The notes: generated from the letters alone by a model not told the origin. A DNA stretch of 33,071 bases from Allokutzneria sp. NRRL B-24872 (GCF_002155965.1 NZ_MUMH01000008.1:1-33071), one strand, 5' to 3'. Counted from the stretch's first letter, positions 16,946 to 24,174 are shown. Made by a program: numbers and translations.

Positions 16946-17383
16946 TCAGGCCAGGCGCACGATGGCGTAGCAGCGGCCGAAGATCAGCTGCCCCTCGCAC
17001 TTGGCGTAGACGTCCACCCGCGCGGTGCCGTCGTCGTTGACCAGGCCGACCTTGGCGGTGACGTCGATGGTGGTGCCCGCCTCGTCGTCGGGGACGACGA
17101 CCGGGCGGCCGAAGCGGGCCTGGTAGTCGATGACCGCGGCCGGGTCGCCGACCCAGTCGGTGACGATCCTGGCGACCATGCCCATGGTGAGCAGGCCGTG
17201 CGCGATGACGCCGGGCAGCCCGGCCTCCTTGGCGCGCTTGTCGCTGTGGTGGATGAAGTTGCAGTCGCTGGAGATGCCCGAGTACCTGATCAGGTCCCTG
17301 CGGGTGACCTTCAGGGTCAGCGGGGGCAGCTGGTCGCCCTTGGTGACCCCCGACGCGGGGCGGAGTCCGGTCGTGGTGCTCAT
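16946..17383 (-). CDS. hadB: MaoC-like (R)-hydratase, HadB-type subunit
   Basis: A 145-aa hot-dog-fold protein with the hydratase-2 catalytic motif in SSDCNFIHHSDKRAKEAG (Asp then His five residues on) and the GVIAHGLLTMGM helix. In mycobacteria HadB is the catalytic partner of HadA in the (3R)-hydroxyacyl-ACP dehydratase. The same pair follows rpmG in many actinomycetes that lack mycolic acids, where the natural acyl substrate is less clear. ATG 17381-17383 overlaps the hadA stop as ATGA. No hadC follows; the next minus-strand gene is tRNA-Trp. Confidence 0.9.
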   Translation of the reverse strand: MSTTTGLRPASGVTKGDQLPPLTLKVTRRDLIRYSGISSDCNFIHHSDKRAKEAGLPGVIAHGLLTMGMVARIVTDWVGDPAAVIDYQARFGRPVVVPDDEAGTTIDVTAKVGLVNDDGTARVDVYAKCEGQLIFGRCYAIVRLA

Positions 17384-17853
17384 GCGTCCTTCCCTTCACC
17401 GAGGCCGATGCCGTCGCCGCGGACGATCAGGGTGGCGATGACGGTGCCCACCTTCTCGCCCTCCTCGGTCGCGAACTCCGACCGCAGGATCAGGTAGTCG
17501 TTGCCCGCGCGGCTGGTGAGGTCGTCGACGTGGGCGGTGGTGGTGAGCCGGTCCCCCGGTCGCACCGGCCGGTGCAGGGTGAAGCGCTGGGCGCCGTGCA
17601 CCATCCGGCTGTAGTCCAGTCCCAGGTCGGGGTCATCGGTCACGACGTGGTGCGACCGGGTCGCCAGCACGCTCAGGAACGTCGGCGAGGCGACGGAGTC
17701 GGGGTGCCCGATCGCCTTGGCGGCCTCGGGGTCCCGGTACACGGGGTTCACGTCGCTGACGGCGTAGGCGAACTCGATGATGTTCTGCCTGCCGACCTCG
17801 TAGATCCACGGCAGCCGGTACGAACGACCGACGAAAGACTTGTTTAGCGCCAC
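17380..17853 (-). CDS. hadA: MaoC-like dehydratase partner, HadA-type subunit
   Basis: A 157-aa protein, matching the usual HadA length of about 158, starting at GTG 17851-17853 (ALNKSFVGRSYRLPWIYEV). It is the N-terminal MaoC-dehydratase family: FAYAVSDVNPVYRDPEAA, SPTFLSVLA, and the QRFTLHRPVRPGDRLTTTA segment. HadA lacks its own full catalytic dyad and pairs with HadB. No Shine-Dalgarno is seen, and a TAATCT element ends 8 nt before the GTG, so a leaderless transcript is likely. The gene lies just past the rpmG terminator. Confidence 0.9.
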   Translation of the reverse strand: MALNKSFVGRSYRLPWIYEVGRQNIIEFAYAVSDVNPVYRDPEAAKAIGHPDSVASPTFLSVLATRSHHVVTDDPDLGLDYSRMVHGAQRFTLHRPVRPGDRLTTTAHVDDLTSRAGNDYLILRSEFATEEGEKVGTVIATLIVRGDGIGLGEGKDA

Positions 17854-17861
17854 GGAGGTGC

Positions 17862-17867
17862 AGATTA
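17862..17867 (-). promoter_or_regulatory. Candidate -10 for a leaderless hadA transcript
   Basis: TAATCT on the minus strand lies 8 nt before the hadA GTG, placing a likely start site at or next to the initiation codon. No convincing -35 is seen, since that position falls inside the rpmG terminator stem. Confidence 0.4.
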
Positions 17868-17879
17868 CCCGGTGAACGA

Positions 17880-17909
17880 CAACTGCCCCGCACTCCGGCG
17901 GGGCAGTTG
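17880..17909 (-). terminator. Hairpin terminator between rpmG and hadA
   Basis: A perfect 11-bp inverted repeat, CAACTGCCCCG (17880-17890) with CGGGGCAGTTG (17899-17909), surrounds an 8-nt loop, 41 nt after the rpmG stop. Confidence 0.8.
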
Positions 17910-17950
17910 GCCAAGGCTGTGAGGCAGACCGCAGTGACGCGGTCGACGGG

Positions 17951-18115
17951 TCAGCGGGTCTCCTTGTGAGCCCGGTGCGTCCCGCAGTTGGGGCAGAACT
18001 TCTTGACCTCGAGGCGGTCGGGGTCGTTCCGCCGGTTCTTGCGGGTGATGTAGTTGCGGTGCTTGCACTCCTCGCACGCCAACGTGATCTTGGGGCGAAC
18101 GTCAGTCGCGGCCAC
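17951..18115 (-). CDS. rpmG: 50S ribosomal protein L33
   Basis: A 54-aa protein from GTG 18113-18115. It has two CxxC pairs (Cys14/Cys17 in [17 protein letters not shown] and Cys41/Cys44 in KFCPNCGTH), so this is the zinc-binding (C+) form rather than the cysteine-free form used in zinc starvation. Order tRNA-Met, rpmG, hadA, hadB matches mycobacteria. A purine-rich GAGAGAGG site precedes the start. Confidence 0.96.
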   Translation of the reverse strand: MAATDVRPKITLACEECKHRNYITRKNRRNDPDRLEVKKFCPNCGTHRAHKETR

Positions 18116-18225
18116 GGCGCGCCTCTCTCTCCATCAGTACATCCCCACAAGCAGCAGGGTGGTCCTCAACAACTCAACCCGACAAACGTGACCGTCCGCA
18201 GTTGGCGACCACCCGAGCCGGGGGT

Positions 18226-18270
18226 CCAGGGGGCAGGCCCCCTGGCGGGGTCTGGGGGCTGGGCCCCCAG
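18226..18270. repeat. Two tandem G/C palindromes in the metT-rpmG spacer
   Basis: CCAGGGGG/CCCCCTGG (18226-18245) is followed after 6 nt by CTGGGGGC/GCCCCCAG-like arms (18252-18270). Tandem palindromes of this composition recur between genes in many high-GC actinomycete genomes. They lie downstream of the rpmG-proximal spacer and upstream of tRNA-Met on the plus strand. Role is unknown: they may act as terminators, processing sites or dispersed repeats. Confidence 0.6.
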
Positions 18271-18328
18271 TGTGATGGCGAATCAGGCCAGGTCCGCGAT
18301 TTCCGCGAACAAGGCTCAACCACCTGAG

Positions 18329-18401
18329 TAGCGGTGGCCGGACTTGAACCGGCGACACAGCGATTATGAGCCGCTTGCTCTACCACCTGAGCTACACCGC
18401 T
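18329..18401 (-). tRNA. metT: tRNA-Met, elongator (CAT anticodon)
   Basis: A 73-nt cloverleaf with fully paired acceptor AGCGGTG/CACCGCT, anticodon CAT in loop CTCATAA, and T-arm GGTTCAAGTCC. The paired A1-T72 and the lack of three G-C pairs in the anticodon stem argue for elongator rather than initiator tRNA. The 3' CCA is not encoded. Confidence 0.95.
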
Positions 18402-18479
18402 TCGCACGACTCGCGCCGTACTTATTACGTGAGTAAGCCGCGCTGCCAGCTGAACTGAGCATCGCGGCTATCCTCATCG

Positions 18480-18552
18480 AGCCCCAAAACGGAATCGAAC
18501 CGTTGACCTTCTCCTTACCATGGAGACACTCTACCGACTGAGCTATTGGGGC
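18480..18552 (-). tRNA. thrT: tRNA-Thr (GGT anticodon)
   Basis: A 73-nt cloverleaf: acceptor GCCCCAA/TTGGGGC, anticodon stem TCTCC/GGAGA around loop ATGGTAA with anticodon GGT, and T-arm GGTTCGATTCC. It is paired with tRNA-Met and rpmG, as in other actinobacteria. Confidence 0.96.
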
Positions 18553-18620
18553 GAGCTGTTCTCGGTGAAGCAAGATGAACCTTACACAACCCCGGCGCAG
18601 CAACAAAATCGGGGGGTCCC

Positions 18621-21257
18621 TCAGCGCACCAGAGTGAGCACCATCTCGTCGTGACGGCCCCTGGCGCGGATGGTGCGAGCCCGCAACCAGGCCTCGAAGC
18701 GGTCCTCGGCCAGCGGTCGGGAGATCAGGTAGCCCTGGGCGATGTCGCAGCCCATGCCCACGAGCTGCTCCCGCGCCGCGTCGTCCTCGACGCCCTCGGC
18801 GACCACGGTGAGGCCGAGCGAGTGCCCCAGTTCGACGATGGAGCGCACCACGGCCATGTCGCCGAGGTCGGTGCCCATGCCGAGCACGAAGCTCTTGTCG
18901 ATCTTCACCTCGTCCACCGGGAGCTGGCGGAGGTAGGCGAGCGAGGAGTAGCCGGTGCCGAAGTCGTCGACGGCGAGCACGACACCGAGCGCGTGCAGCC
19001 TGCGCAGCACCGGGAGCGAGCGCTCCGGGTCGGCCATCACGCCGGACTCGGTGAGCTCGAAGGTGAGCAGCCTCGGCGGCACGTCGTGGCGGCGCAGCGC
19101 GTCCGCGACGCGGTCGGGGAAGGTCTCGTCGGCGAGGTTGCGCACGGACAGGTTCACCGCGGCGGAGAGCCGCAGTCCCCTGTCCAGCCACTGCCGCACG
19201 CGGACCAGCGAGCACTCCATGACGAAGCCGGTGAGCGCGTCGACGAGGCCGGTGGCCTCGACCGCGGGCACGAACTCGTCGGGGTCCAGCGGGCCGTACT
19301 CCGGGTGCCGCCAGCGGACCAGGGCCTCGACGCCGACGACCTCGCGGCTCGGCAGCGCGACCTTGGGCTGGTAGTGCACGGAGACCTGGCCGCTGTCCAG
19401 CGCGTGCCGGAACTGGGTGACGAGTTCGAAGCGGCGCTTGAACATCTGGCCCATCGCGGGCGCGTACGCGCGGACCGAGTCGTCGCCCGCCTTGGCCAGG
19501 CGCACGGCGACATCCGCGCGCTGGATGAGGGTGTCGACGTCGAGTTCGGGCTCGCCGTCCTCCTCGGTGGTCAGCACGTAGCCGACCACGGCGCTGGCCT
19601 CAACGGTCAGCCGGTCCACCGGGTAGGGCGCGGCGACCTGGGCGCGGAGCTTGGCGGAGAGCCGGTGCGCCTCGTCGGCGTCGCAATCGATCAGCAGGGC
19701 CGCGAACGCCCCGCCTTCGAGCCGGGCGAGCGGGACGTCGGGCCCGAACGCCTCGCGCAGCCGCCTGCCCGCGGCGACGACCATGCGGTCGCCCCACGCG
19801 TGCCCGAGCGCGTCGCTGACCGTGGAGAGCACGTCGAGGTCGATGCGCAGCACCACGGAGTTCGGGTGGGTCCGCAGCCGTTCGGCGGCCGCCTCGCGGA
19901 AGCCGGGCCGGTTGAGCAGCCCGGTCAGCGGGTCGTGGTAGGCGTCGTGGCGGAGTCTGGCCAGCAGACGGCGGTTGTCCATCGCGGTGGCGAGGTGGCT
20001 CGCGAGCGTCCTGAGCAGTCGCACGTCCGCCCGGCCGAAGCCGCGCCAGCGGCTGAGCCGGTCGTGCGCCTCCACCGCGCCGAGGAGCTGGTTGGCGCCG
20101 CGCAGGGGGACGACGAGCGCTTCGTGCGCGCCGCGGCGGGCCAGCGCCTCGCGGACGTCCTCCGGGGCGTCGACCGTGCGGAAGTAGCGGACGTGCGCGC
20201 CGGGCAGCTGGAGCATCGGGTCGTCACGCAGGCCGAGGGAGTCGTCCTTCGGGGCGTCCTCCGGCAACGGCTCCCCCGCGACGAGCGAGCGGACTCCGGC
20301 GGGTGCGTCCGGTCGCAGGTGGAGCACCACGCGCGCGGCGTTGAGCTGCTCGCGGATGCGCTCGGCGATCTGCTGCCACTCCTCGTTGGCGCTGTCCGCG
20401 TGGATCTCGTCCGGCTCGCCGGTCGGTCTGCTCGCGGCCTGCTGGCCGGAGCGCGCGACGGTGAGGCTGACGTCGCTGAGGGCTTCGAGGTCGCGCTGCT
20501 CGCGCAGGAGGCCGGAGTAGGCGCGGTAGAGCAGGACGAGCGCGACCGAGACGAGCACCAGGAGCACCCAGCCCCAGGGACCGCGCGTGCTGACCTCGTA
20601 GCCGACGAGCCCGACGGAGGTGTTGAGCAGGCCGACGACCAGGGTGCGCAGGCCGAGCCGCACCGCGCCGCCGATGCGCAGCTCGCCGCCGAGGACGTGC
20701 ACCGCGGCGAGCGCGAAGGCCACGCTGACCATGGGCGAGGCCACGGTGCCCGCGACCGCGCCGAGCCAGTTCGGGCCGCTGGTCACGGCCGTGGAGACCA
20801 GGTGGGCGATGCTGAACGGGACCGCGATCTCCAGGCACATCACGCCGGCGTTGTAGACGACGTGGTCGCCGCCCCTGCGGCTGAGCTGGGCGCCGAGACC
20901 GGCGAGCAGGTGGGCTCCGAGCACGACCTCGAACGGCGCGGTGAGCAGGCCGAGCACGAGGGGGATCTCGGTGAAGGAGATGGTCCAGCCGACGGTGCGG
21001 ACGTCGACGTCGATGGTCAGCTGCTCGGCGAGCAGGAACCCGAGCACCAGCAGCGGGCCGATCCAGAGCAGCTCGGGGCCGAAGTCCGCGCGCAGCCAGC
21101 TGCCGACTCCCGCCGTCGCGAGGACGCCGACGAGCAGGACGAGCCAGGAGAAGCGGGCGAAGGTCCGCCCACGCGCCGCCGGATCGCCGGAGAGCCCCAG
21201 TGGTCGCGGCGCGTCCGGGGAGGACTCCGGGTCCAACGGGCGGCGACGATCGGACAT
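18621..21257 (-). CDS. Membrane GAF-GGDEF-EAL protein, probable c-di-GMP phosphodiesterase
   Basis: An 878-aa protein. Hydrophobic segments fill about residues 34-245 (a MASE-like sensory membrane region). A GAF-like domain follows at about 270-430, GGDEF at about 438-600, and EAL at about 620-865. The GGDEF signature is EGGAF (514-518), so diguanylate cyclase activity is unlikely, although such domains can still bind GTP and act as a switch. EAL residues are all present: Glu644-Ala-Leu, Asn702 (NLS), Glu734 (ELTES), Asp764-Asp765 (DDFG), Lys785 (KIDKSF), Glu821 (AEGVE), Gln841 (QGY). c-di-GMP hydrolysis is therefore expected. In actinomycetes c-di-GMP controls development and antibiotic production through BldD. 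The 5' side is a divergent spacer rich in palindromes. Confidence 0.92.
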   Translation of the reverse strand: MSDRRRPLDPESSPDAPRPLGLSGDPAARGRTFARFSWLVLLVGVLATAGVGSWLRADFGPELLWIGPLLVLGFLLAEQLTIDVDVRTVGWTISFTEIPLVLGLLTAPFEVVLGAHLLAGLGAQLSRRGGDHVVYNAGVMCLEIAVPFSIAHLVSTAVTSGPNWLGAVAGTVASPMVSVAFALAAVHVLGGELRIGGAVRLGLRTLVVGLLNTSVGLVGYEVSTRGPWGWVLLVLVSVALVLLYRAYSGLLREQRDLEALSDVSLTVARSGQQAASRPTGEPDEIHADSANEEWQQIAERIREQLNAARVVLHLRPDAPAGVRSLVAGEPLPEDAPKDDSLGLRDDPMLQLPGAHVRYFRTVDAPEDVREALARRGAHEALVVPLRGANQLLGAVEAHDRLSRWRGFGRADVRLLRTLASHLATAMDNRRLLARLRHDAYHDPLTGLLNRPGFREAAAERLRTHPNSVVLRIDLDVLSTVSDALGHAWGDRMVVAAGRRLREAFGPDVPLARLEGGAFAALLIDCDADEAHRLSAKLRAQVAAPYPVDRLTVEASAVVGYVLTTEEDGEPELDVDTLIQRADVAVRLAKAGDDSVRAYAPAMGQMFKRRFELVTQFRHALDSGQVSVHYQPKVALPSREVVGVEALVRWRHPEYGPLDPDEFVPAVEATGLVDALTGFVMECSLVRVRQWLDRGLRLSAAVNLSVRNLADETFPDRVADALRRHDVPPRLLTFELTESGVMADPERSLPVLRRLHALGVVLAVDDFGTGYSSLAYLRQLPVDEVKIDKSFVLGMGTDLGDMAVVRSIVELGHSLGLTVVAEGVEDDAAREQLVGMGCDIAQGYLISRPLAEDRFEAWLRARTIRARGRHDEMVLTLVR

Positions 21258-21396
21258 CCACCCTCCTCAACGCGTTGCCGCAAACGGGCAACCCACGGTG
21301 CCTGCCGATCGTGACCGACCGGGGGCGTCTTGACCAGAGCGTCCGGAGGTCGACTTCACCCCAACAGGGGAAAGCCGCCGGGTGAACATGGACGCG

Positions 21397-21431
21397 GAAA
21401 GGGACCCTCATCAACCATCAGGGCCCCTTTC
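21397..21431. terminator. Terminator-like hairpin inside a divergent promoter region
   Basis: GAAAGGG-A-CCCT (21397-21408) pairs with AGGG-C-CCCTTTC (21420-21431) with one mismatch around an 11-nt loop, giving T-runs on both strands. Flanking genes point away from it, so it does not end either of them. It may be an attenuator or may end a short untracked transcript. Confidence 0.5.
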
Positions 21432-21441
21432 ACCTGCAACT

Positions 21442-21468
21442 ATACCCCCGCAGGGGTAACGGTTACCC
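21442..21468. promoter_or_regulatory. Overlapping operator-like palindromes
   Basis: A TACCCC-N4-GGGGTA dyad (21443-21458) resembles the C/G-rich operators of CsoR/RcnR metal-sensing repressors. It shares bases with a perfect GGGTAAC-G-GTTACCC palindrome (21454-21468). No CsoR or metal-transport gene is in the window, so the regulator is unknown. Confidence 0.45.
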
Positions 21469-21638
21469 GGTCGAGTTGCCTACTCCCCCGACACAGAGTG
21501 ATCACGGGATGATCTCGGCCACAGCACGTGGCGGTCACCGGCGCGGGTGTTACCCACCGGTCCGCCCGGCCGGGCGCGCGCGGCGGAGGTACACCGGGAC
21601 CAACCGGACATCTCGCTCCGGAGGTCCCAGGAGGAGTC

Positions 21639-22028
21639 ATGAGAACCGCTCGCGCGTTGTTCACCGCCACCGTGGCGGCCGTCGCGGCGGCCACCGTTCT
21701 GTCGGCGCCCGCTTCGGCATCGGAGGGGCAGGACAGCACCCTGGAGCTGATGCTCGTGCACGGCGACCAGGTCCGCAGGACGACGCTGACCTGCCAGCCG
21801 CACGGCGGCACCCACCCCAACGGCCCGGCCGCCTGCGCGGACCTGCAGCAGGCACAGGGCAATTTCGCCAACCTGCCCGGCGCGAAGGACAAGAGCTGCA
21901 CCATGGAGTACAACCCGGTGGACGCGAAGGCCATGGGCACCTGGCGGGGCGCCCCGGTGGAGTTCAACCGGCACTTCGGCAACCCGTGCACCGTCAACGC
22001 GGCAATGGGCCCCGTCTTCCGCTTCTAG
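21639..22028 (+). CDS. Secreted subtilisin inhibitor-like protein (SSI family)
   Basis: A 129-aa protein from ATG 21639 behind GGAGGAG. There is a signal peptide at residues 1 to about 27 (cleavage after APASA), then the SSI fold: LTCQPHGGTHPNGPAAC, a reactive-site loop around KSCTMEYNPVDAKAMGTW, and the C-terminal FNRHFGNPCTVN and PVFRF. Four cysteines (52, 66, 87, 117) match the two disulfides of the family. By alignment with the family CPMVYDPV loop, the P1 residue is Met89, which suits subtilisin-like proteases; P1' is Glu90, where Val is common. SSI proteins are exported inhibitors of extracellular serine proteases and transglutaminase-processing enzymes in streptomycetes. Confidence 0.93.
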   Translation: MRTARALFTATVAAVAAATVLSAPASASEGQDSTLELMLVHGDQVRRTTLTCQPHGGTHPNGPAACADLQQAQGNFANLPGAKDKSCTMEYNPVDAKAMGTWRGAPVEFNRHFGNPCTVNAAMGPVFRF

Positions 22029-22040
22029 TCCGCGCACGAC

Positions 22041-22078
22041 AAGCCCCCGTGACCGCGACAGTCGGTGACGGGGGTTTC
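22041..22078 (+). terminator. Terminator of the subtilisin-inhibitor gene
   Basis: AAGCCCCCGT on the left pairs with ACGGGGGTTT on the right, with inner CCG/CGG pairs around a short loop. It starts 13 nt after the stop codon. Confidence 0.85.
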
Positions 22079-22168
22079 CTTTGTTGAATACGCTTGACCT
22101 GGGCCTTCACCTGGTCGAACTTCTGCTTGTTATTCGCCCGAGAATTCCATCGGCAAACAAGGAGATTC

Positions 22169-22492
22169 ATGTCCAGGCTAACGCGAGCGATTGTTTCATT
22201 GGGGGCGATGTCCGTTCTCGTCGGCGGTTTCGTCGGCGTCGGCAGCGCGACGGCCGTCGGTGCGCAGCGGTCCGTGCTGGACTGCGGCGGAAACCCGAAA
22301 TCGCCGAACGGCGCGGCAGGGTCCTGCACGGGTGTCCCCAGGACGTGGCAGTACCGGATCTACGTCAGGTGCGGCAACGAGAACTACAAGAACGCGGGCG
22401 CGTGGAAGAACAACCGTGAGTACAGCACCGCGTGGTGCAACTGGGACGACGAGCGCCGCACCTGGGGTTTTGAGGAGAGGTACATCGGCTGA
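22169..22492 (+). CDS. Small secreted cysteine-containing protein of unknown function
   Basis: A 107-aa protein from ATG 22169 behind AAGGAGATTC; the frame is open further upstream to 22094, but that part lacks a signal-like start. A signal peptide covers about residues 1-32 (MSRLTRAIVS then a Gly/Val-rich core, possible cleavage at VGA-Q). The mature part of about 75 residues carries four cysteines (39, 53, 68, 90), many Trp and Tyr (WQYRIYVRCG, TAWCNW), and ends EERYIG. Two disulfides and a compact exported domain are likely. I do not recognise the family. It follows the protease inhibitor but has its own terminators on both sides, so it is a separate transcript. Bases before it are more AT-rich, which may hold its promoter. 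Confidence 0.85.
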   Translation: MSRLTRAIVSLGAMSVLVGGFVGVGSATAVGAQRSVLDCGGNPKSPNGAAGSCTGVPRTWQYRIYVRCGNENYKNAGAWKNNREYSTAWCNWDDERRTWGFEERYIG

Positions 22493-22524
22493 CCGACCGG
22501 GCAGCGCGACTTCCTGGCAGCACG

Positions 22525-22568
22525 ACAGAGCCCCCGCGACCGGTCTTGGCTGGTCACGGGGGCTCTGT
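22525..22568 (+). terminator. Terminator after the small secreted protein gene
   Basis: ACAGAGCCCCCG on the left pairs with the GGGGGCTCTGT arm on the right, with an inner GACC/GGTC stem, between the small secreted protein and the convergent tRNA-Tyr. Confidence 0.85.
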
Positions 22569-22576
22569 GCTGCGAG

Positions 22577-22657
22577 TGGCGGGTAGAGGATTCGAACCTC
22601 TGAAGCTTTCGCGACGGATTTACAGTCCGCTCCCATTGGCCGCTCGGGCAACCCGCC
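22577..22657 (-). tRNA. tyrT: tRNA-Tyr (GTA anticodon)
   Basis: An 81-nt class II tRNA with long variable arm: acceptor GGCGGGT/ACCCGCC, anticodon GTA in CTGTAAA, T-arm GGTTCGAATCC, and discriminator A. The 3' CCA is not encoded. Confidence 0.96.
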
Positions 22658-22786
22658 CCGCTCGCAGGAGAGAGCTTACATAGTGGGCGCCGGGCGATCG
22701 GGAGGGGGGCCACCCGGTAGCGTCTTGGGGCGCGGGTGCGTGTTCGGACGGGCGCGCACAACCCTCTGAGCTGGAAGGACTTCGAC

Positions 22787-23278
22787 GTGGCAGACCCCTC
22801 GTTCGACGTGGTGAGCAAGGTCGAGCACCAGGAGGTGGACAACGCGCTGAACCAGGCGGCCAAGGAGCTGTCCACCCGGTTCGACTTCCGGGGCACCGGC
22901 TCGGAGATCACCTGGGCCGGCGAGGAGGCCATCGCCATCCAGTCCGAGACCGAGGAGCGCTGCCTCGCCGCGATCGACGTGTTCAAGGAGAAGCTGATCA
23001 AGCGCGGCATCTCGCTGAAGGCGTTCGAGGTCGGTGAGCCCGCGATCTCCGGGAAGATCTTCAAGGTCACCGGAAAGATCATCCAGGGCATCGAGGCGGA
23101 CAAGGCGAAGAAGATCGCCAAGACCATCCGCGACGAGGGCCCCAAGGGCGTTCAGGCGCAGATCCAGGGCGAGCAGCTGCGGGTCAGCGGCAAGAAGCGG
23201 GACCACCTGCAGGAGGTCATCGCCCTGCTCAAGGACAAGGACTTCGGCATCGCCCTTCAGTTCACCAACTACCGGTGA
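22787..23278 (+). CDS. YajQ-family nucleotide-binding protein
   Basis: A 163-aa protein from GTG 22787 (GGAAGGAC before it), exactly the usual YajQ length. Family features are [20 protein letters not shown] near the start, [13 protein letters not shown], the [14 protein letters not shown] segment, and [13 protein letters not shown] at the C-terminus. It has two ferredoxin-like alpha/beta domains. YajQ proteins bind nucleotides or tRNA, and in Xanthomonas a member is a c-di-GMP effector controlling transcription. The stop overlaps the rmlA start (TGATG), so the two genes are translationally coupled. Confidence 0.94.
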   Translation: MADPSFDVVSKVEHQEVDNALNQAAKELSTRFDFRGTGSEITWAGEEAIAIQSETEERCLAAIDVFKEKLIKRGISLKAFEVGEPAISGKIFKVTGKIIQGIEADKAKKIAKTIRDEGPKGVQAQIQGEQLRVSGKKRDHLQEVIALLKDKDFGIALQFTNYR

Positions 23279-24159
23279 TGAAGGGGATCGTCCTGGCCGG
23301 GGGCAGCGGCACCCGCCTGCACCCGATCACGCAGGCGGTGTCCAAGCAGCTGCTCCCGGTCTACGACAAGCCGATGATCTACTACCCGCTGTCCACGCTG
23401 ATGCTGGCGGGCATCCGGGAGATCCTGATCATCTCCACCCCGACCGATCTGCCGATGTTCCAGCGGCTGCTCGGGGACGGCTCGCAGTTCGGGCTGGACC
23501 TGCGCTACGCGGAGCAGGCGGCGCCGAACGGGCTGGCCGAGGCGTTCGTGATCGGCGCGGACTTCGTTGGCGAGGACCCGGTCGCGCTGGTGCTCGGCGA
23601 CAACATCTTCTACGGCCAGGGCTTCTCCTCCCAGCTCCAGCAGCTGGTCGCCGACCTGGACGGCTGCGTGCTGTTCGGCTACCGGGTCAAGGACCCGCAG
23701 CGCTACGGCGTCGGCGAGGTGGACGCCGAGGGCAGGCTCGTCTCGATCGAGGAGAAGCCGGAGGTCCCGAAGTCCAACAAGGCGATCACCGGGCTGTACT
23801 TCTACGACAACCAGGTCGTGGAGATCGCCAAGGGGCTCAAGCCGTCCAAGCGCGGCGAGCTGGAGATCACCGACGTCAACCAGACCTACGTCCGGCAGGG
23901 CAACGCGCGCCTGGTCGATCTGAGCCGCGGTTTCGCGTGGCTGGACACGGGCACGCACGACTCGCTGCTGCAGGCGGGGCAGTTCGTCCAGGTCCTGGAG
24001 ACGCGGCAGGGCGTGCGCATCGCGTGTCTTGAGGAGATCGCGCTGCGGATGGGCTTCATCGACGCCCAGCAGTGCTTCGCGCTCGGCGAGAAGCTGGCGA
24101 AGTCCGGCTACGGCGAGTACGTGATGGAGGTCGCGCGGGCGGCGGGCGCTTCCGGCTGA
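23278..24159 (+). CDS. rmlA: Glucose-1-phosphate thymidylyltransferase
   Basis: A 293-aa protein from ATG 23278 (a GTG one codon earlier is also possible). The nucleotidyltransferase signature [20 protein letters not shown] with [10 protein letters not shown] lies at residues 8-38. VLGDNIFYG (metal and dTTP site), [12 protein letters not shown] and [13 protein letters not shown] are typical of RmlA. It makes dTDP-glucose, the first step to dTDP-L-rhamnose and other deoxysugars. No rmlB, C or D is nearby, so the pathway is completed elsewhere. It is coupled to the YajQ gene and convergent with htpX, only 15 nt apart. Confidence 0.96.
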   Translation: MKGIVLAGGSGTRLHPITQAVSKQLLPVYDKPMIYYPLSTLMLAGIREILIISTPTDLPMFQRLLGDGSQFGLDLRYAEQAAPNGLAEAFVIGADFVGEDPVALVLGDNIFYGQGFSSQLQQLVADLDGCVLFGYRVKDPQRYGVGEVDAEGRLVSIEEKPEVPKSNKAITGLYFYDNQVVEIAKGLKPSKRGELEITDVNQTYVRQGNARLVDLSRGFAWLDTGTHDSLLQAGQFVQVLETRQGVRIACLEEIALRMGFIDAQQCFALGEKLAKSGYGEYVMEVARAAGASG

Positions 24160-24174
24160 ACCACAACGCCTGGG

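Larger units (their letters stand above)
21258..21638. other. Palindrome-rich divergent spacer between the EAL gene and the subtilisin-inhibitor gene
   Basis: This 381-nt stretch has no convincing gene. It contains a terminator-like hairpin (21397-21431), a TACCCC/GGGGTA dyad (21443-21458), an overlapping GGGTAAC-G-GTTACCC palindrome (21454-21468), and the ribosome-binding site of the inhibitor gene at its right end. Promoters for both flanking genes should lie here, but no strong -35/-10 pair stands out. Confidence 0.6.

Noticed and set aside
18651-21314. Plus-strand open frame of 887 codons opposite the EAL gene
   Set aside because: The opposite strand encodes a protein with complete GAF, GGDEF and EAL motifs; this frame is its shadow.
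21354-21373. CCCC-AACA-GGGG dyad as a second metal-repressor site
   Set aside because: Only four base pairs are symmetric and the flanks do not match, unlike the TACCCC/GGGGTA site nearby.
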